From the NCBI RefSeq assembly GCF_003290125.1, contig NZ_QMKH01000004.1, positions 248,001 through 312,000 on the forward strand: a stretch of DNA of 64,000 nucleotides, written 5' to 3'. Every line of letters begins with the position of its first letter. The stretch's first letter is position 1. Origin of the DNA: Microvirga flavescens. GTDB taxonomy: Bacteria; Pseudomonadota; Alphaproteobacteria; Rhizobiales; Beijerinckiaceae. The notes under the pieces are model-generated. The model was not told where the DNA came from, searched no databases, and saw nothing but the letters and a program-made list of their open reading frames with translations. The position numbers and the translations under genes are program-made. Below, piece after piece: positions 9,108 to 19,735 of the stretch.

Positions 9108-10364
9108 TTAGTTCTGCAGGAACATTTCCTGATCCGGCTCGTTCGGCACGCGGCTCGCAACCGGGATAGACGCGCCAAGGCCATCCTTGTTGTAGATGTC
9201 GTCGCGGAACTGCACGAGACCGTCGGGAGTCGCCCAGGCAGTGATGTAGACCCAGTAGATGTTGACCGGAACGGAGAGGCGCGCATCGGTGCGAGAACCG
9301 GCCTTGAACGTCGCGTCGATCTGCTCGCGACTCCAGCCGGGGGTGTCCTTCAGCAGCCACTCGATGTAGTCGCGCACGTTCTGAAGGCGCACGCAGCCCG
9401 AGGACACGAAGCGGAAATCGTCGCCGAAGATGCCCTTGGACGGGGTGTCGTGCATGTACACGCCGTGCGGGTTCGGAATGTTGATGCGCACGAAGCCCAT
9501 CGAGTTCAGCTCGCCGCCCGAATCCTGACGGAAGCGATAGCGCGTCGCCTCGTCCGAGAACCAGTTGACCTGGCTCGGGTTGAGCTCCTGCCCCGCGCCG
9601 TTGAAGATGCGGATCTTGTTTTCCGTCAGGTAGTTCGGCTCCTTCTGCATCTTGGGGATGAGATCCTTGCGGATGATGGAGGCCGGAACGGTCCAGAACG
9701 GATTGAAGTTGATCTCGACGACCTTGGAGTTCAGGAGCGGCGACTGGCGGTCGATCTTGCCGACGCCCGCCGCGTGACGGGTATGGACGACGCCGCCTTC
9801 CACCGTCTCGACCAGAGCCGCCGGAATGTTCACGGTGACGAACCGGCTACCGAGATTGCCGGAATAGGTGCGAAGGCGAACGAGGTTGATCTCGAGCTGG
9901 CGCATGCGCACATCGGCGGGCACGTTCATGGCGGCGACCGTCACGGGGTTCATCGCGCCCGTGGCGCTCAGGCCGTGGCGAGCCTGGAAGCGGCGCACGC
10001 CCGCCTCGACGTAGGAGTCATAAATCGGGGATTCGCCGGCAGTCGGATCGAGATCGCCGGTGATGATGAGGCGCTGGCGCAGGCCCACGACCTCCGCCCC
10101 CTTGGAGCCGACGCGCAGTCTCTCCGCACCACGAACCTGCTGCCAGCCACCTCTCGCGGCGATGTCGCGATAACGCTGGATCATCTCGTCGGTCGCGGCG
10201 AGGGCCTCGGGCGAGAGCATCGGGGTCGAGGTTCGCTGAACGCGGCTGCGCGAAACAGCCTCGTAATTCTGCGACCATTCGGCCTGACTCTGGGCAAAGG
10301 CGGCTGCCGGCGTGAAAACAAGGGCAAGCGAACCGGTCAAAAGAAGGCGGCGGCGGGACAACAT
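9108..10364 (-). CDS. L,D-transpeptidase family protein (YkuD domain)
   Basis: Periplasmic peptidoglycan cross-linking enzyme of the YcbB-like group. The 418 residues have a Sec signal (RRRLLLTGSLALVFTPAAAFA), a peptidoglycan-binding domain (about 80-150: RVGSKGAEVVGLRQRL, FQARHGLSATG) and a C-terminal YkuD catalytic domain with HGVYMHDTPSKGIF and the nucleophile Cys in SSGCVRL. It is monocistronic with its own terminator. The catalytic His and Cys are intact. Whether it makes 3-3 cross-links or attaches a lipoprotein cannot be told. Confidence 0.93.
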   Translation of the reverse strand: MLSRRRLLLTGSLALVFTPAAAFAQSQAEWSQNYEAVSRSRVQRTSTPMLSPEALAATDEMIQRYRDIAARGGWQQVRGAERLRVGSKGAEVVGLRQRLIITGDLDPTAGESPIYDSYVEAGVRRFQARHGLSATGAMNPVTVAAMNVPADVRMRQLEINLVRLRTYSGNLGSRFVTVNIPAALVETVEGGVVHTRHAAGVGKIDRQSPLLNSKVVEINFNPFWTVPASIIRKDLIPKMQKEPNYLTENKIRIFNGAGQELNPSQVNWFSDEATRYRFRQDSGGELNSMGFVRINIPNPHGVYMHDTPSKGIFGDDFRFVSSGCVRLQNVRDYIEWLLKDTPGWSREQIDATFKAGSRTDARLSVPVNIYWVYITAWATPDGLVQFRDDIYNKDGLGASIPVASRVPNEPDQEMFLQN

Positions 10365-10587
10365 AGGCGCGGGCTTTCGGATCGTAACCAGACAGATAGA
10401 GGCGCAAATCCTCTCGTTCTCAGCGGAAAATGCCGGGAGACGATTAAGGAACGGTATCGAAAGTGAAGAACATAGGGGCGGGATTGTGGCAAAACACGAA
10501 AGCGTGTGCCCCTTTCACCCGAAAGCTGTCCTTATAAATCAATGCGCGCTCAGGTGTGTGTTTGAAACCACACCCAGGGGCCCCATC

Positions 10588-11064
10588 CTACGACTGGGAG
10601 GAACGCTGCTCTTCCCGAGCCACCAGCCACGAAATCGCGAGATAGGTCGCGATGAACGCCATCGAGAGAAACAGCATCAGCGGGCTCGTCGCCACGATCC
10701 GCGGGAAGAAAGCGGCGAGGATGAGCTGGCTCATCACGGCGAGGAGCCACATCACGCCGCCCCAGGCGCTGGCCATCCACAACCCTACGGCGGCGATGAG
10801 GTCGATCACGGCGAAATAGACGATGGTGGCCTGATAACCCGTGGAGCGCGCCTCGAAGAGCCCTGCAGGCGTCCACGCCCCGAGGATGACCGCCCAGGCG
10901 CTCAGCCCCTTCATGATCCAGAGCACCGCGAGGATGCGCATGAACCACGTCAGCACGAAGCTCCAGCGCATCGTGGCTGCCGTCGCGGATTTTTCCTGAA
11001 TCGCGTCGGAGAGCTTTTCCTTCGAGGCGTCGATCAGACGCCGGGGCAGCAGGGAGAGAGCCAT
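10588..11064 (-). CDS. DUF6163-like membrane protein
   Basis: 158 residues with four hydrophobic segments (WFMRILAVLWIMKGLSAWAVI; a segment near YFAVIDLIAAVGLWM; MWLLAVMSQLILAAFF; LMLFLSMAFIATYLAI). It resembles the uncharacterised DUF6163 family of Hyphomicrobiales. The ATG overlaps the stop of the preceding acyl-CoA hydrolase gene (TGATG), so the two are coupled. No catalytic motif is visible. Confidence 0.75.
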   Translation of the reverse strand: MALSLLPRRLIDASKEKLSDAIQEKSATAATMRWSFVLTWFMRILAVLWIMKGLSAWAVILGAWTPAGLFEARSTGYQATIVYFAVIDLIAAVGLWMASAWGGVMWLLAVMSQLILAAFFPRIVATSPLMLFLSMAFIATYLAISWLVAREEQRSSQS

Positions 11065-12119
11065 CAAATCACTTTCAACTCGTCGCCGGGAGGAAGCGGC
11101 GCGAAATGCCGTTCGATCATCTCAGCCTCCACCGCGTCAAGGGTCGCCGGCTTCCAGACGGGTTTTCCATCCTTGTCCACCAGCGCCGCCCGGACGCCCT
11201 CATAAAAATCGTGATCGTCGATAATCCGCGAGACCATGCGGAATTCGAGCTGCATCGCCTCCTCGAAAGTGAGCGAGCCCCCTCGCCTCACTTGCTCGAA
11301 AGCGAGGCGCAAACTCGTCGGAGATTTCGTCCGCATCGTGGCGGCGGTCCTTTCCACGAATTCCGAACCCGTCGCGGCGGCGCGGTCGAGCCGGTCAAGG
11401 ATCTCTCCGACGCTGTCGCCCGAGAAGCACTCCTCGATCAGGGGCAGATGAGGTTGCAGGGGCGCGGCGCCGGGATCGATGCTATAGCGGGCGAGAATAT
11501 CGCCCACTGGCCCACCCGCGCTCAGCGCCTCCTTGATCTCCGGCATGGCCTCGGAGGCCGCCGCATGGGTCACGAGGCCGAGCAGCACGCCGTCGGCGAG
11601 GCGCAGACGCTCTCCCGTGAGGGCTAGGTACATCCCCGCCCGGTGCGACAGGCGCGGAAGGGCGTAAGTTCCGCCGACATCGGGGAAGAACCCGATTCCC
11701 ACTTCGGGCATCGCGAAGAGGTAGCGGGAGCCCGCCACACGATAGGTCCCGTGCAATGAGAGGCCGACGCCGCCGCCCATGCAGATGCCGTCGATGAGCG
11801 AGATGTAGGGCTTCGGGTAGCGCTTGATGAGCGTGTTGAGCTGGTATTCCTCCCGCCAGAAGACCAGCGCTTCGGCCTTCTCTCCGGCCTTGCCGAGATC
11901 ATGCAGGCGGCGCACATCGCCCCCGGCGCAGAACGCCTTCTCACCCGCCCCGGTGACGACGATCCGTGTGACGGCGGGGTCCCCGGCCCAGGCATCGAGG
12001 GCCTTGCGCATCTCCCGCACCATGCCGAGGGTCAGCGCGTTCAGGGCGGCGGGCCGGTTCAGGGTCACGATTCCCGCCGAGCCCTGACGCTCGCAGATCA
12101 CTTCGCCGATGCTGGACAT
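11064..12119 (-). CDS. 3-hydroxyisobutyryl-CoA hydrolase (enoyl-CoA hydratase superfamily)
   Basis: Probably hydrolyses 3-hydroxyisobutyryl-CoA in valine breakdown. The 351 residues match the HIBCH/ECH_2 branch, longer than ordinary enoyl-CoA hydratases. Motifs are GEKAFCAGGDVRRLHD, LIDGICMGGGVGLSLHG (oxyanion hole) and FAMPEVGIGFFPDVGG with the acidic catalytic region. The start ATG at 12119 has AGGAG just upstream, better than an in-frame ATG nine codons earlier. The stop overlaps the DUF6163 gene. An enoyl-CoA isomerase is a less likely reading. Confidence 0.88.
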   Translation of the reverse strand: MSSIGEVICERQGSAGIVTLNRPAALNALTLGMVREMRKALDAWAGDPAVTRIVVTGAGEKAFCAGGDVRRLHDLGKAGEKAEALVFWREEYQLNTLIKRYPKPYISLIDGICMGGGVGLSLHGTYRVAGSRYLFAMPEVGIGFFPDVGGTYALPRLSHRAGMYLALTGERLRLADGVLLGLVTHAAASEAMPEIKEALSAGGPVGDILARYSIDPGAAPLQPHLPLIEECFSGDSVGEILDRLDRAAATGSEFVERTAATMRTKSPTSLRLAFEQVRRGGSLTFEEAMQLEFRMVSRIIDDHDFYEGVRAALVDKDGKPVWKPATLDAVEAEMIERHFAPLPPGDELKVI

Positions 12120-12191
12120 GGGGGCTCCTTGTGAACGAGTAATCACCTGAGCATGGCACGGACCATCGGCTCCGCAAGCATCAGGCCGCTT

Positions 12192-13943
12192 TCAGAACTT
12201 GTCTTTTCGTCTGATGAGCAGGTCGAAATTGATGTACGACGGGTTAAACCTACCGTCAGCCGGGTCGTAAAACGCGCGGAAGTTGCGTATGCGCAGCCGC
12301 GCGGCGACCTGTGGAGTTTGAGCATCCAAATCCCAGGCATCGAGGGCTGAATCATTGCTGGTGCCGCTCTTGTCGGCAACTCTTTGCAAAAGGGGCTTTA
12401 GATCGAAGGTGACGGCTTCCACCTCATCGATAGTCGCGGAAAGAACGAGCCGCTCCGTGTCCAGCGCAGTTCTGATCCTGGCCGCCCCCTCCCGCGCGAG
12501 GATGGAGGTCTCTTCGAGGCGGGTCGTGTTACCGCCGGTCAGAACATAGTCGAAACCCTGCACGCTGAATGCGCGACCATTCTTTCCGGGACGATCGCCC
12601 TCGACCAGAACAGCCCTACCACTCCCCGGCTTCGCCCCGATGGCGTTGAGAAAGACTGCCGAAGCTCCGGCACGCCAATTTTCGGGGGGCTGGGGAAACC
12701 AGGATTGGATTTTCTCCATCTTCCTGGACCTCTCGAGGTAATATGCGATGGATGAGATCTGCTCACGGTCACCGGCGCTCAAGCCAGAGGTCGTTTTCAG
12801 TTTCCCGTCCACCAGCGCGCCGTTCTTCTCCAGAAGGACTTCGAGCCGGCTCACCTGACTCCAGAGCGATACGTTCGAGGCTCCCCACGGGCCGAGGGCT
12901 GCGGCTCCAAGCATTGCGATGAGACTACCAAGAATGAGAACCCGTGCCCTGGCCGTGTTTCCCGACATGACGAGGAGGACAGACAATACGAGCCAGAACA
13001 GGAAGAGCAAAATCGCATAGCGCTCCTCCGTGACGCCGTAGGCCTGGACCCTGACACCGATGGCGACGGACAGGAGGGTAAGCGGCGCAAGCAAAAGCCA
13101 GAAAAATCGGCGGCGGAGCAAGGCGACAGGCAGAGCCGGATTTCGCAGAGGGGCACAAAGAAGATAAATCGCCACGCAGATCCCACCGAACCACAGGACG
13201 AGATGCACGACACCTCCCCGTGGCAGAGACCAGGAAAGCAGAACCTTTACAATGTAGGCGTGAAGCAGCAGCGCGTAAGTCAGGAGCAGAACGACGGAGA
13301 CGTTGAGCAGGACAAGCACCGGACGCGGCAGGTCACCATTCCTCTCCTGCGCCGACGGCGAGAAACCGCCGAGCGCCAGAAGCGGAGCGAAGCCGAAACC
13401 AACCAGATAGAAGAGCTTGTCATAAAAGCGGCGCATGTAGCCGACGTCGAAAAGATATTCGAAGCTCGCGGCAATCGCGACCAACCCAACGAAGAGAACG
13501 CCGGAAATCGCAATCGTGAACAGTACGTGCCCCAGAAGATGCACTTTATCGCGCCAGAGTGCGTCGGGATCCGCCTTTCGTTGCCCCAGAAAGGGCGCTG
13601 CGAATACGAGAAGAAAAGATGCCGGGACGAGGAAGGCAAAGCTCGTCATCCGGTCCGGTGTCATGTGGAGAAATAGCGCGAGAGCCACGAACAGGCCGAT
13701 GCCGATTCCGTGCACTAGTATCGGGCGCCTTGCCCGCTCCGCATACAGGCTCATGGAGATGAACCAGAAATATCCGTAGACCGCCAAGAGTGGAGCGTAG
13801 CCTTTGTACTCCCAGTCCCGGAGCATGTCCGAAAGGATGGTCAGAACACAAAAAATGACGCCGCAAAGAGCCGCCAGCGGAAATCGCCCAATCCCCGACA
13901 AGGCCGCGCGCACGACGGTGGAAAGGCTTTTCGATACGATCAT
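12192..13943 (-). CDS. DUF4153 family multi-pass membrane protein
   Basis: About 583 residues. The first 370 contain some ten hydrophobic segments; the C-terminal 200 are soluble (from about residue 380: LLEKNGALVDGKLKTTSGLS). This architecture and the YGFTEERY-like segment YGVTEERYAILLFLFW fit the DUF4153 family of unknown role. The ATG at 13943 has GGAG upstream; a GTG four codons earlier is possible. It sits 72 nt ahead of the hydrolase gene on the same strand and is divergent from hemB. Confidence 0.8.
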   Translation of the reverse strand: MIVSKSLSTVVRAALSGIGRFPLAALCGVIFCVLTILSDMLRDWEYKGYAPLLAVYGYFWFISMSLYAERARRPILVHGIGIGLFVALALFLHMTPDRMTSFAFLVPASFLLVFAAPFLGQRKADPDALWRDKVHLLGHVLFTIAISGVLFVGLVAIAASFEYLFDVGYMRRFYDKLFYLVGFGFAPLLALGGFSPSAQERNGDLPRPVLVLLNVSVVLLLTYALLLHAYIVKVLLSWSLPRGGVVHLVLWFGGICVAIYLLCAPLRNPALPVALLRRRFFWLLLAPLTLLSVAIGVRVQAYGVTEERYAILLFLFWLVLSVLLVMSGNTARARVLILGSLIAMLGAAALGPWGASNVSLWSQVSRLEVLLEKNGALVDGKLKTTSGLSAGDREQISSIAYYLERSRKMEKIQSWFPQPPENWRAGASAVFLNAIGAKPGSGRAVLVEGDRPGKNGRAFSVQGFDYVLTGGNTTRLEETSILAREGAARIRTALDTERLVLSATIDEVEAVTFDLKPLLQRVADKSGTSNDSALDAWDLDAQTPQVAARLRIRNFRAFYDPADGRFNPSYINFDLLIRRKDKF

Positions 13944-14005
13944 GAGGCTCTCCACAATGCTTCGCCTTTCCCTGCGCGGAATTGAGGCGAAATTGAGTTA
14001 CATAA

Positions 14006-15229
<1,224 letters not shown>

Positions 15230-15261
15230 ACATTCCGCCATTCGTTTCCCGGGCTGGAGCC

Positions 15262-16602
15262 TTGTTTACGTGGCGCATCGCCGCGTGTCTCATAGGTTTG
15301 GCTCTTCTCGGGGGATGCGGCTCACGGGTCGATGCGGAACAGGCGCGCGTTTGCAGAAGCACCCTGCCCGCTCTCAACCTTGGCACGCACATCACCGTCA
15401 CGCGCATCGCGCCCGGCCCTCTGCCACGTACTGTGCGCGTGGAATACACGGTCAAGCGCCCGGGCCGCCCTCTTCTCGACAGGTTCGTAATCTGCCAATT
15501 CGCGGCGGAGGGCCTTGCAGCCAGAAAGGCGGATCTGATCGGGCTTGCCACCGAGTACAACCTGCTTTCCGGCGCGAATCTCTATTTGCTGAAGCGCTAT
15601 TATCTCGACACGCCTGAAGGTGTTGCGGGCGATCCCGGCGGCGTTCCGGAGGCGGGTGTCCTGGAGCTGTCGCCGGAGATCGCCTATTCGCTCCAGCAGC
15701 TTCTCGTCAGCCTGCCCCGGACCGCCATCTACGCGCTCCTGTCAGTGGCCTATGCTCTCGTCTTCGGCATGACCGGGCGCATCAATCTCGCCTTCGGGGA
15801 ATTGGCGGCGGTCGGCGCTGCGGCGACGGTGGCGGGAGCGGCGTTTGCAATGATAGGCCTGTCCATCACCTCGCCGGTCGTGGGGCTCGCTCTCGGCGTG
15901 CTCGCCACCCTGTTCGCCAGCGCTCTTCACGGCATGGTCGGCGGCTATTTCACGATCGGCCGCGTCAGAAGCGCCAGCACACAGCCGAGCCTGATCGCGA
16001 CGGTCGGCCTCTCCTTGTTCCTCATGGAGTATTTGCGGCTGGTGCAAAGCCCGGTGACGGTCTGGCTGCCGCCGATCTGGGCCGAGGCCCTGCCGCTCGC
16101 GCGGGCGGGAGATTTTCTTGTCAGCCTGACGCCGATATCGCTCATCACCACCGGCATCGGCCTCGTCACGGCGCTCAAGCTTCTATGGCTGATGAAGGCA
16201 ACGCCTTATGGGCGCGCCTGGAGAGCCTATGCGGACGATGCGCGCGCGGCGGCGCTTTTCGGCGTCGACAGCAAAAAACTCCTGTTGGCAACCTTGGGCC
16301 TTGCCAGCGCCACGGCGGGGCTCTCGGGGCTTCTGATCGTCGTGCAATATGGCGGGCTCGGCTTCGCTGGAGGCTTCCAGTACGGCCTCAAGGCCCTCAT
16401 CGCCGCCATTATCGGCGGCATCGGCTCCGTCCCGGGCGCGCTTCTCGGCGGGCTCGCCGTGGGGTTGTTCGAAACATTGTGGTCGGCTTATCTACCTATC
16501 GAGGCGCGGGACATCGCTCTTTATGCAGCGCTCGTCGTCTTTCTGATCTTCAGGCCGGGCGGCTTGCTCGGTTTGAGGGATCCAACGCCAAGAACGGTCT
16601 GA
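15262..16602 (+). CDS. LivH-like branched-chain amino acid ABC permease with lipoprotein-like N-terminus
   Basis: 446 residues from a TTG start. Residues about 1-19 look like a lipoprotein signal (LIGLALLGGC, Cys19). A soluble segment follows to about residue 135, then a typical LivH permease of 8-9 membrane segments (SVAYALVFGMTGRINLAFGE; the ALFGVDSKKLL cytoplasmic loop). Standard LivH proteins are about 300 residues and lack the front part. No ATPase, LivM or binding protein gene is adjacent. The neighbours are hemB (32 nt upstream) and threonine dehydratase, so its transport partners are unknown. Confidence 0.87.
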   Translation: MFTWRIAACLIGLALLGGCGSRVDAEQARVCRSTLPALNLGTHITVTRIAPGPLPRTVRVEYTVKRPGRPLLDRFVICQFAAEGLAARKADLIGLATEYNLLSGANLYLLKRYYLDTPEGVAGDPGGVPEAGVLELSPEIAYSLQQLLVSLPRTAIYALLSVAYALVFGMTGRINLAFGELAAVGAAATVAGAAFAMIGLSITSPVVGLALGVLATLFASALHGMVGGYFTIGRVRSASTQPSLIATVGLSLFLMEYLRLVQSPVTVWLPPIWAEALPLARAGDFLVSLTPISLITTGIGLVTALKLLWLMKATPYGRAWRAYADDARAAALFGVDSKKLLLATLGLASATAGLSGLLIVVQYGGLGFAGGFQYGLKALIAAIIGGIGSVPGALLGGLAVGLFETLWSAYLPIEARDIALYAALVVFLIFRPGGLLGLRDPTPRTV

Positions 16603-16652
16603 AACTAAAAATCCGAAGCCAAAAAGGCTCAAGGAATATCTGGAGGGAAATC

Positions 16653-17894
16653 TTGGCCGAATACGCCATCACGATCGAGGACGTGAAGAAAGCAGCGACG
16701 ACCATCAAGGGGCAGGTCCTGCGCACGCCGCTCGTTCCCGCGCCGCGCCTGTCACAGATCACCGGCGCGAAAGTCTTCGTGAAGCATGAGAACATGCAAC
16801 CGACCGGTTCCTTCAAGGAACGTGGCGCGGTCAACAAACTGCAGAGCTTGACGGCAGAGGAGCGCAAACGCGGCGTCATCGCCATGTCGGCGGGCAATCA
16901 CGCCCAGGCTGTGGCCTACCATGCGAGGCGGCTCGGCATCCCCGCCACCATCGTGATGCCGGAGACAGCGCCGCTGGTGAAGGCGGAGAACACCCGCGCC
17001 TATGGCGCGAACGTCATCCTCTACGGAGAGACGCTCTATGAAGCCGCCGACAAGGCCCGCGCCATCGCGGCGGAGAAGGGCCTTGTTTTCGTCCACCCTT
17101 ACGACGATCCGCTCATCATGGCCGGCCAGGGCACCTGCGGCCTCGAAATCCTCGAAGATTTGCCGGATGTGGAGCAGATCGTCGTGCCCATCGGCGGCGG
17201 AGGGCTGATTTCCGGCATCACCATCGCCGCGAAGGCCCTGAAGCCAGGGGTCGAGGTCATCGGCGTCGAGGCGGCGCTCTACCCCTCGTTCCAGAACGTG
17301 CTTGCCCATGAGGATCGCCCCATCGGCGGTGCGACGCTGGCCGAAGGCATCGCGGTGAAGGCCGTGGGGCAGATAGCCCTCCCCGTCGTCAAGGACCTCG
17401 TGTCGGAGATCATCCTCGTGGAGGAAGCGCTGATCGAGCGTGCGGTCAACGACTACGCCACCCTTCAGCGCACCATGGCCGAAGGCGCGGGCGCGGCGGG
17501 GCTTGCCGCCATGCTGACGCAGCCTGACAAGTTCCGCGGCAAGACGGTCTGCCTCGTGCTCAGTGGGGGCAACATCGACGCGCGCATCCTCGCCTCCGTG
17601 ATGGTGCGTGAACTCGAACGCGACAACCGCATCGTTTCCCTGCGCATCACCTCGCAGGATCGCCCCGGCCTTCTCGGCAGCGTGGCGAGCCGCCTTGGCC
17701 AGCTCGGAGCCAATATCCTCGAGGTTTCGCACGGACGCCTGTTCCTCGACGTGCCGGCGAAAGGCGTTTCCATCGACATCACTATCGAAACGCGGGATTC
17801 AGCACATACATCTGAGATCTTCGAGGCGCTGGCGAAGGACGGCCTGGAGCCGAAACGGGTCGGCCAGCAATGCCTCTCAGAGAGAGCTTATTGA
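16653..17894 (+). CDS. ilvA: Threonine ammonia-lyase with C-terminal ACT domain
   Basis: PLP enzyme converting threonine to 2-oxobutanoate, the entry to isoleucine synthesis. The 413 residues begin at a TTG (16653) preceded by GGAGGG. The PLP lysine is Lys55 in GSFKERGAVN. The phosphate-binding glycine loop is VPIGGGGLISG, and LSGGNIDARIL precedes a single ACT domain (about 330-405: ITSQDRPGLLGSVASRLGQL). The one-ACT form is the shorter class of threonine dehydratase. A catabolic role or use of serine cannot be excluded. Confidence 0.92.
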   Translation: MAEYAITIEDVKKAATTIKGQVLRTPLVPAPRLSQITGAKVFVKHENMQPTGSFKERGAVNKLQSLTAEERKRGVIAMSAGNHAQAVAYHARRLGIPATIVMPETAPLVKAENTRAYGANVILYGETLYEAADKARAIAAEKGLVFVHPYDDPLIMAGQGTCGLEILEDLPDVEQIVVPIGGGGLISGITIAAKALKPGVEVIGVEAALYPSFQNVLAHEDRPIGGATLAEGIAVKAVGQIALPVVKDLVSEIILVEEALIERAVNDYATLQRTMAEGAGAAGLAAMLTQPDKFRGKTVCLVLSGGNIDARILASVMVRELERDNRIVSLRITSQDRPGLLGSVASRLGQLGANILEVSHGRLFLDVPAKGVSIDITIETRDSAHTSEIFEALAKDGLEPKRVGQQCLSERAY

Positions 17895-17904
17895 GGAGAA
17901 AGCC

Positions 17905-18378
17905 ATGACGGGCGGGCCGGTTGTACAGTCCACGATCATCAATGCCTACGAAATCAACCCCCGGCTGACCCGGGGTGTCATCTCGCGGCGTTTCTGGGCG
18001 TATATCGTGGATATCGTCATGATCGCGATCTGGTCCGTCATCGTCAGCATCGGCATCTTCATGTTCGGCCTTCTGACGATAGGCTTCGGCTGGGTTCTCT
18101 TCTCGCTCGTGCCGCTCACCGCCATTGCCTACAATGCGCTCACCATCGGTGGCCGCTCCCAGGCGACCGTCGGCATGCGCGTCATGGGCCTGCGTGCCGT
18201 CGACACGCTGACGGGCGGCCCCGTCCACGTCATTACCGCAGCGGTGCATGCGCTCCTGTTCTACGTAGCGGTAGGAACCTTCGCTCTCTGGGCGCTCGAT
18301 ATCTTGATCGGCCTGTTCAGGAACGACAGCCGCTTCGGGCACGATCTTTTGACCGGCATTACAGTTATCCGGCCGTAA
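17905..18378 (+). CDS. RDD family membrane protein
   Basis: 157 residues with three or four hydrophobic segments. The RDD-type N-terminal pattern reads ISRRFWAYIVDIVMIAIWS, followed by GGRSQATVGMRVMGLRAVD. The family is widespread and its role is mostly unproven. The ATG at 17905 has GAGGAG upstream and lies 10 nt after the threonine dehydratase stop, so the two are probably cotranscribed. Confidence 0.9.
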   Translation: MTGGPVVQSTIINAYEINPRLTRGVISRRFWAYIVDIVMIAIWSVIVSIGIFMFGLLTIGFGWVLFSLVPLTAIAYNALTIGGRSQATVGMRVMGLRAVDTLTGGPVHVITAAVHALLFYVAVGTFALWALDILIGLFRNDSRFGHDLLTGITVIRP

Positions 18379-18526
18379 TGCGGGAAAAATACGGTGCCGC
18401 GATGCCGCAGCGTTTCGACACTGGACGGGCGCGGCACCAATGCTATCGTGAAGCGTTGTTGTCTGCGTCCAGAGTCTGATCGTGCCTCTTTGAAACACAA
18501 TCAGCCTCCCGATTCTTTTATTTGCA

Positions 18527-18575
18527 GCATGATCCGGGCGAACAACCGGTTCCCACTTGTTCTGATCATGCTCCA
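18527..18575 (+). repeat. 49-bp palindromic repeat, copy 2
   Basis: Same core as copy 1 with two substitutions (TTCCCAC centre, CTCCA end). It lies 25 nt upstream of the bpt start codon, inside the 222-nt gap after the RDD gene. The rest of that gap shows no gene. Confidence 0.93.
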
Positions 18576-18600
18576 GGGTCCGTAACCAAGGCCAGTAAGC

Positions 18601-19347
18601 GTGACGAGCCAGCCCCGCGATCCGCCGCAGTTCTACCTCACCTCTCCCACCGCTTGCCCCTACCTGCCCGGCAAGGAGGAGCGGAAAGTTTTCACGCATA
18701 TCGTGGGCCGGCGCGGCCGTGACCTGAACGAGATTCTCACGCAAGGCGGCTTTCGCCGCTCGCAGACCATCGCCTATCGTCCGGCCTGCGAAACCTGTCG
18801 CGCCTGCATTTCCGTGCGCGTCGTCGTCGACGACTTCGAGCCTTCCGGCAACCTGCACCGCGTTCTGAAGCACAATCGCGACCTGATCGGAACCGCGATC
18901 CAGAACCGGCCCTCCTCCGAGCAGTATTCCCTGTTCCGCCGTTACCTCGACGCGCGCCACAAGGATGGCGGCATGGCAGACATGAGCGTGCTCGACTACG
19001 CCATGATGGTGGAGGACAGCCATGTCGATACCTGCATCGTCGAGTATCGCCGCAGGGGCATCGACAGCGGCATTACGGGGCGCGGCGAAGGCGAGTTGAT
19101 CGCGATGGGCCTGACGGACGTGATGAGCGACGGCTTGTCGATGGTCTATTCGTTCTACGACCCGGATCTGACGGACCGCAGCCTCGGCACTTTCATGATC
19201 CTCGACCACATCCGCCGCGCGCGGGCGATGGGCCTGCCCTACCTCTATCTCGGCTACTGGGTCGATGGCTCGCCGAAGATGGGCTACAAGGCGCGCTTCC
19301 GCCCGCAGGAGCGGCTGATGCCGAACGGCTGGGTGCGGGTGGATTGA
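18601..19347 (+). CDS. bpt: Aspartate/glutamate leucyltransferase (N-end rule)
   Basis: Transfers leucine from Leu-tRNA to proteins with N-terminal Asp or Glu, marking them for ClpS/ClpAP. The 248 residues have the ATE_N part with [15 protein letters not shown] and [15 protein letters not shown], and the ATE_C part with [18 protein letters not shown] and [20 protein letters not shown]. The start is GTG at 18601. It ends 3 nt from a convergent gene. The length favours Bpt over eukaryote-like arginyltransferases. Confidence 0.93.
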   Translation: MTSQPRDPPQFYLTSPTACPYLPGKEERKVFTHIVGRRGRDLNEILTQGGFRRSQTIAYRPACETCRACISVRVVVDDFEPSGNLHRVLKHNRDLIGTAIQNRPSSEQYSLFRRYLDARHKDGGMADMSVLDYAMMVEDSHVDTCIVEYRRRGIDSGITGRGEGELIAMGLTDVMSDGLSMVYSFYDPDLTDRSLGTFMILDHIRRARAMGLPYLYLGYWVDGSPKMGYKARFRPQERLMPNGWVRVD

Positions 19348-19350
19348 GCG

Positions 19351-19644
19351 TCAGGCCAGAAGCCGCATAACGACGAACACTGCACCAACAATTGCCGGAA
19401 CTGCGAGGAGCACGAAGGCAAGCACCGCGCTCTCGGCCTGAAACAGGGACTTCGCGGCAAAGATCGCGACGAGACTTACCACCGTCAGCAAGGTCATTCC
19501 GCCCACGAACGCCCATGCCTGCCAGCGCCCCTGCGAGCCCGCCGCGTCGAAGGTCATCACCGACAGCGCCGTTCCGATCAGCATTCCGACCCAGCCGCAG
19601 ATTGCGAGCAGGAGGGCAATTCTGAAAGCGATGTGTATCAGCAT
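19351..19644 (-). CDS. Small membrane protein, function unknown
   Basis: 97 residues with three hydrophobic segments (IAFRIALLLAICGWVGMLIG; AFVGGMTLLTVVSLVAIF; VLAFVLLAVPAIVGAVFVV). It lies tail to tail with bpt, 3 nt apart, and downstream of parC on the same strand. I do not recognise a family, and no motif beyond the membrane segments is visible. Confidence 0.65.
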   Translation of the reverse strand: MLIHIAFRIALLLAICGWVGMLIGTALSVMTFDAAGSQGRWQAWAFVGGMTLLTVVSLVAIFAAKSLFQAESAVLAFVLLAVPAIVGAVFVVMRLLA

Positions 19645-19678
19645 GTCGCGCGCCCAGGGATCCCAACTTCATCCGCCT

Positions 19679-19713
19679 CGCCTTGCGAGTTCCCCTCAAG
19701 GGCCCGCAAGGCG
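19679..19713 (-). terminator. Hairpin after parC, possible terminator
   Basis: A perfect 9-bp stem (CGCCTTGCG / CGCAAGGCG) contains an inner CCCT/AGGG pair and begins 22 nt after the parC stop. There is no clear U-run, so its role as a terminator is uncertain. Confidence 0.4.
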
Positions 19714-19735
19714 GTAGTTTGTTGAAGCGCAGTCC

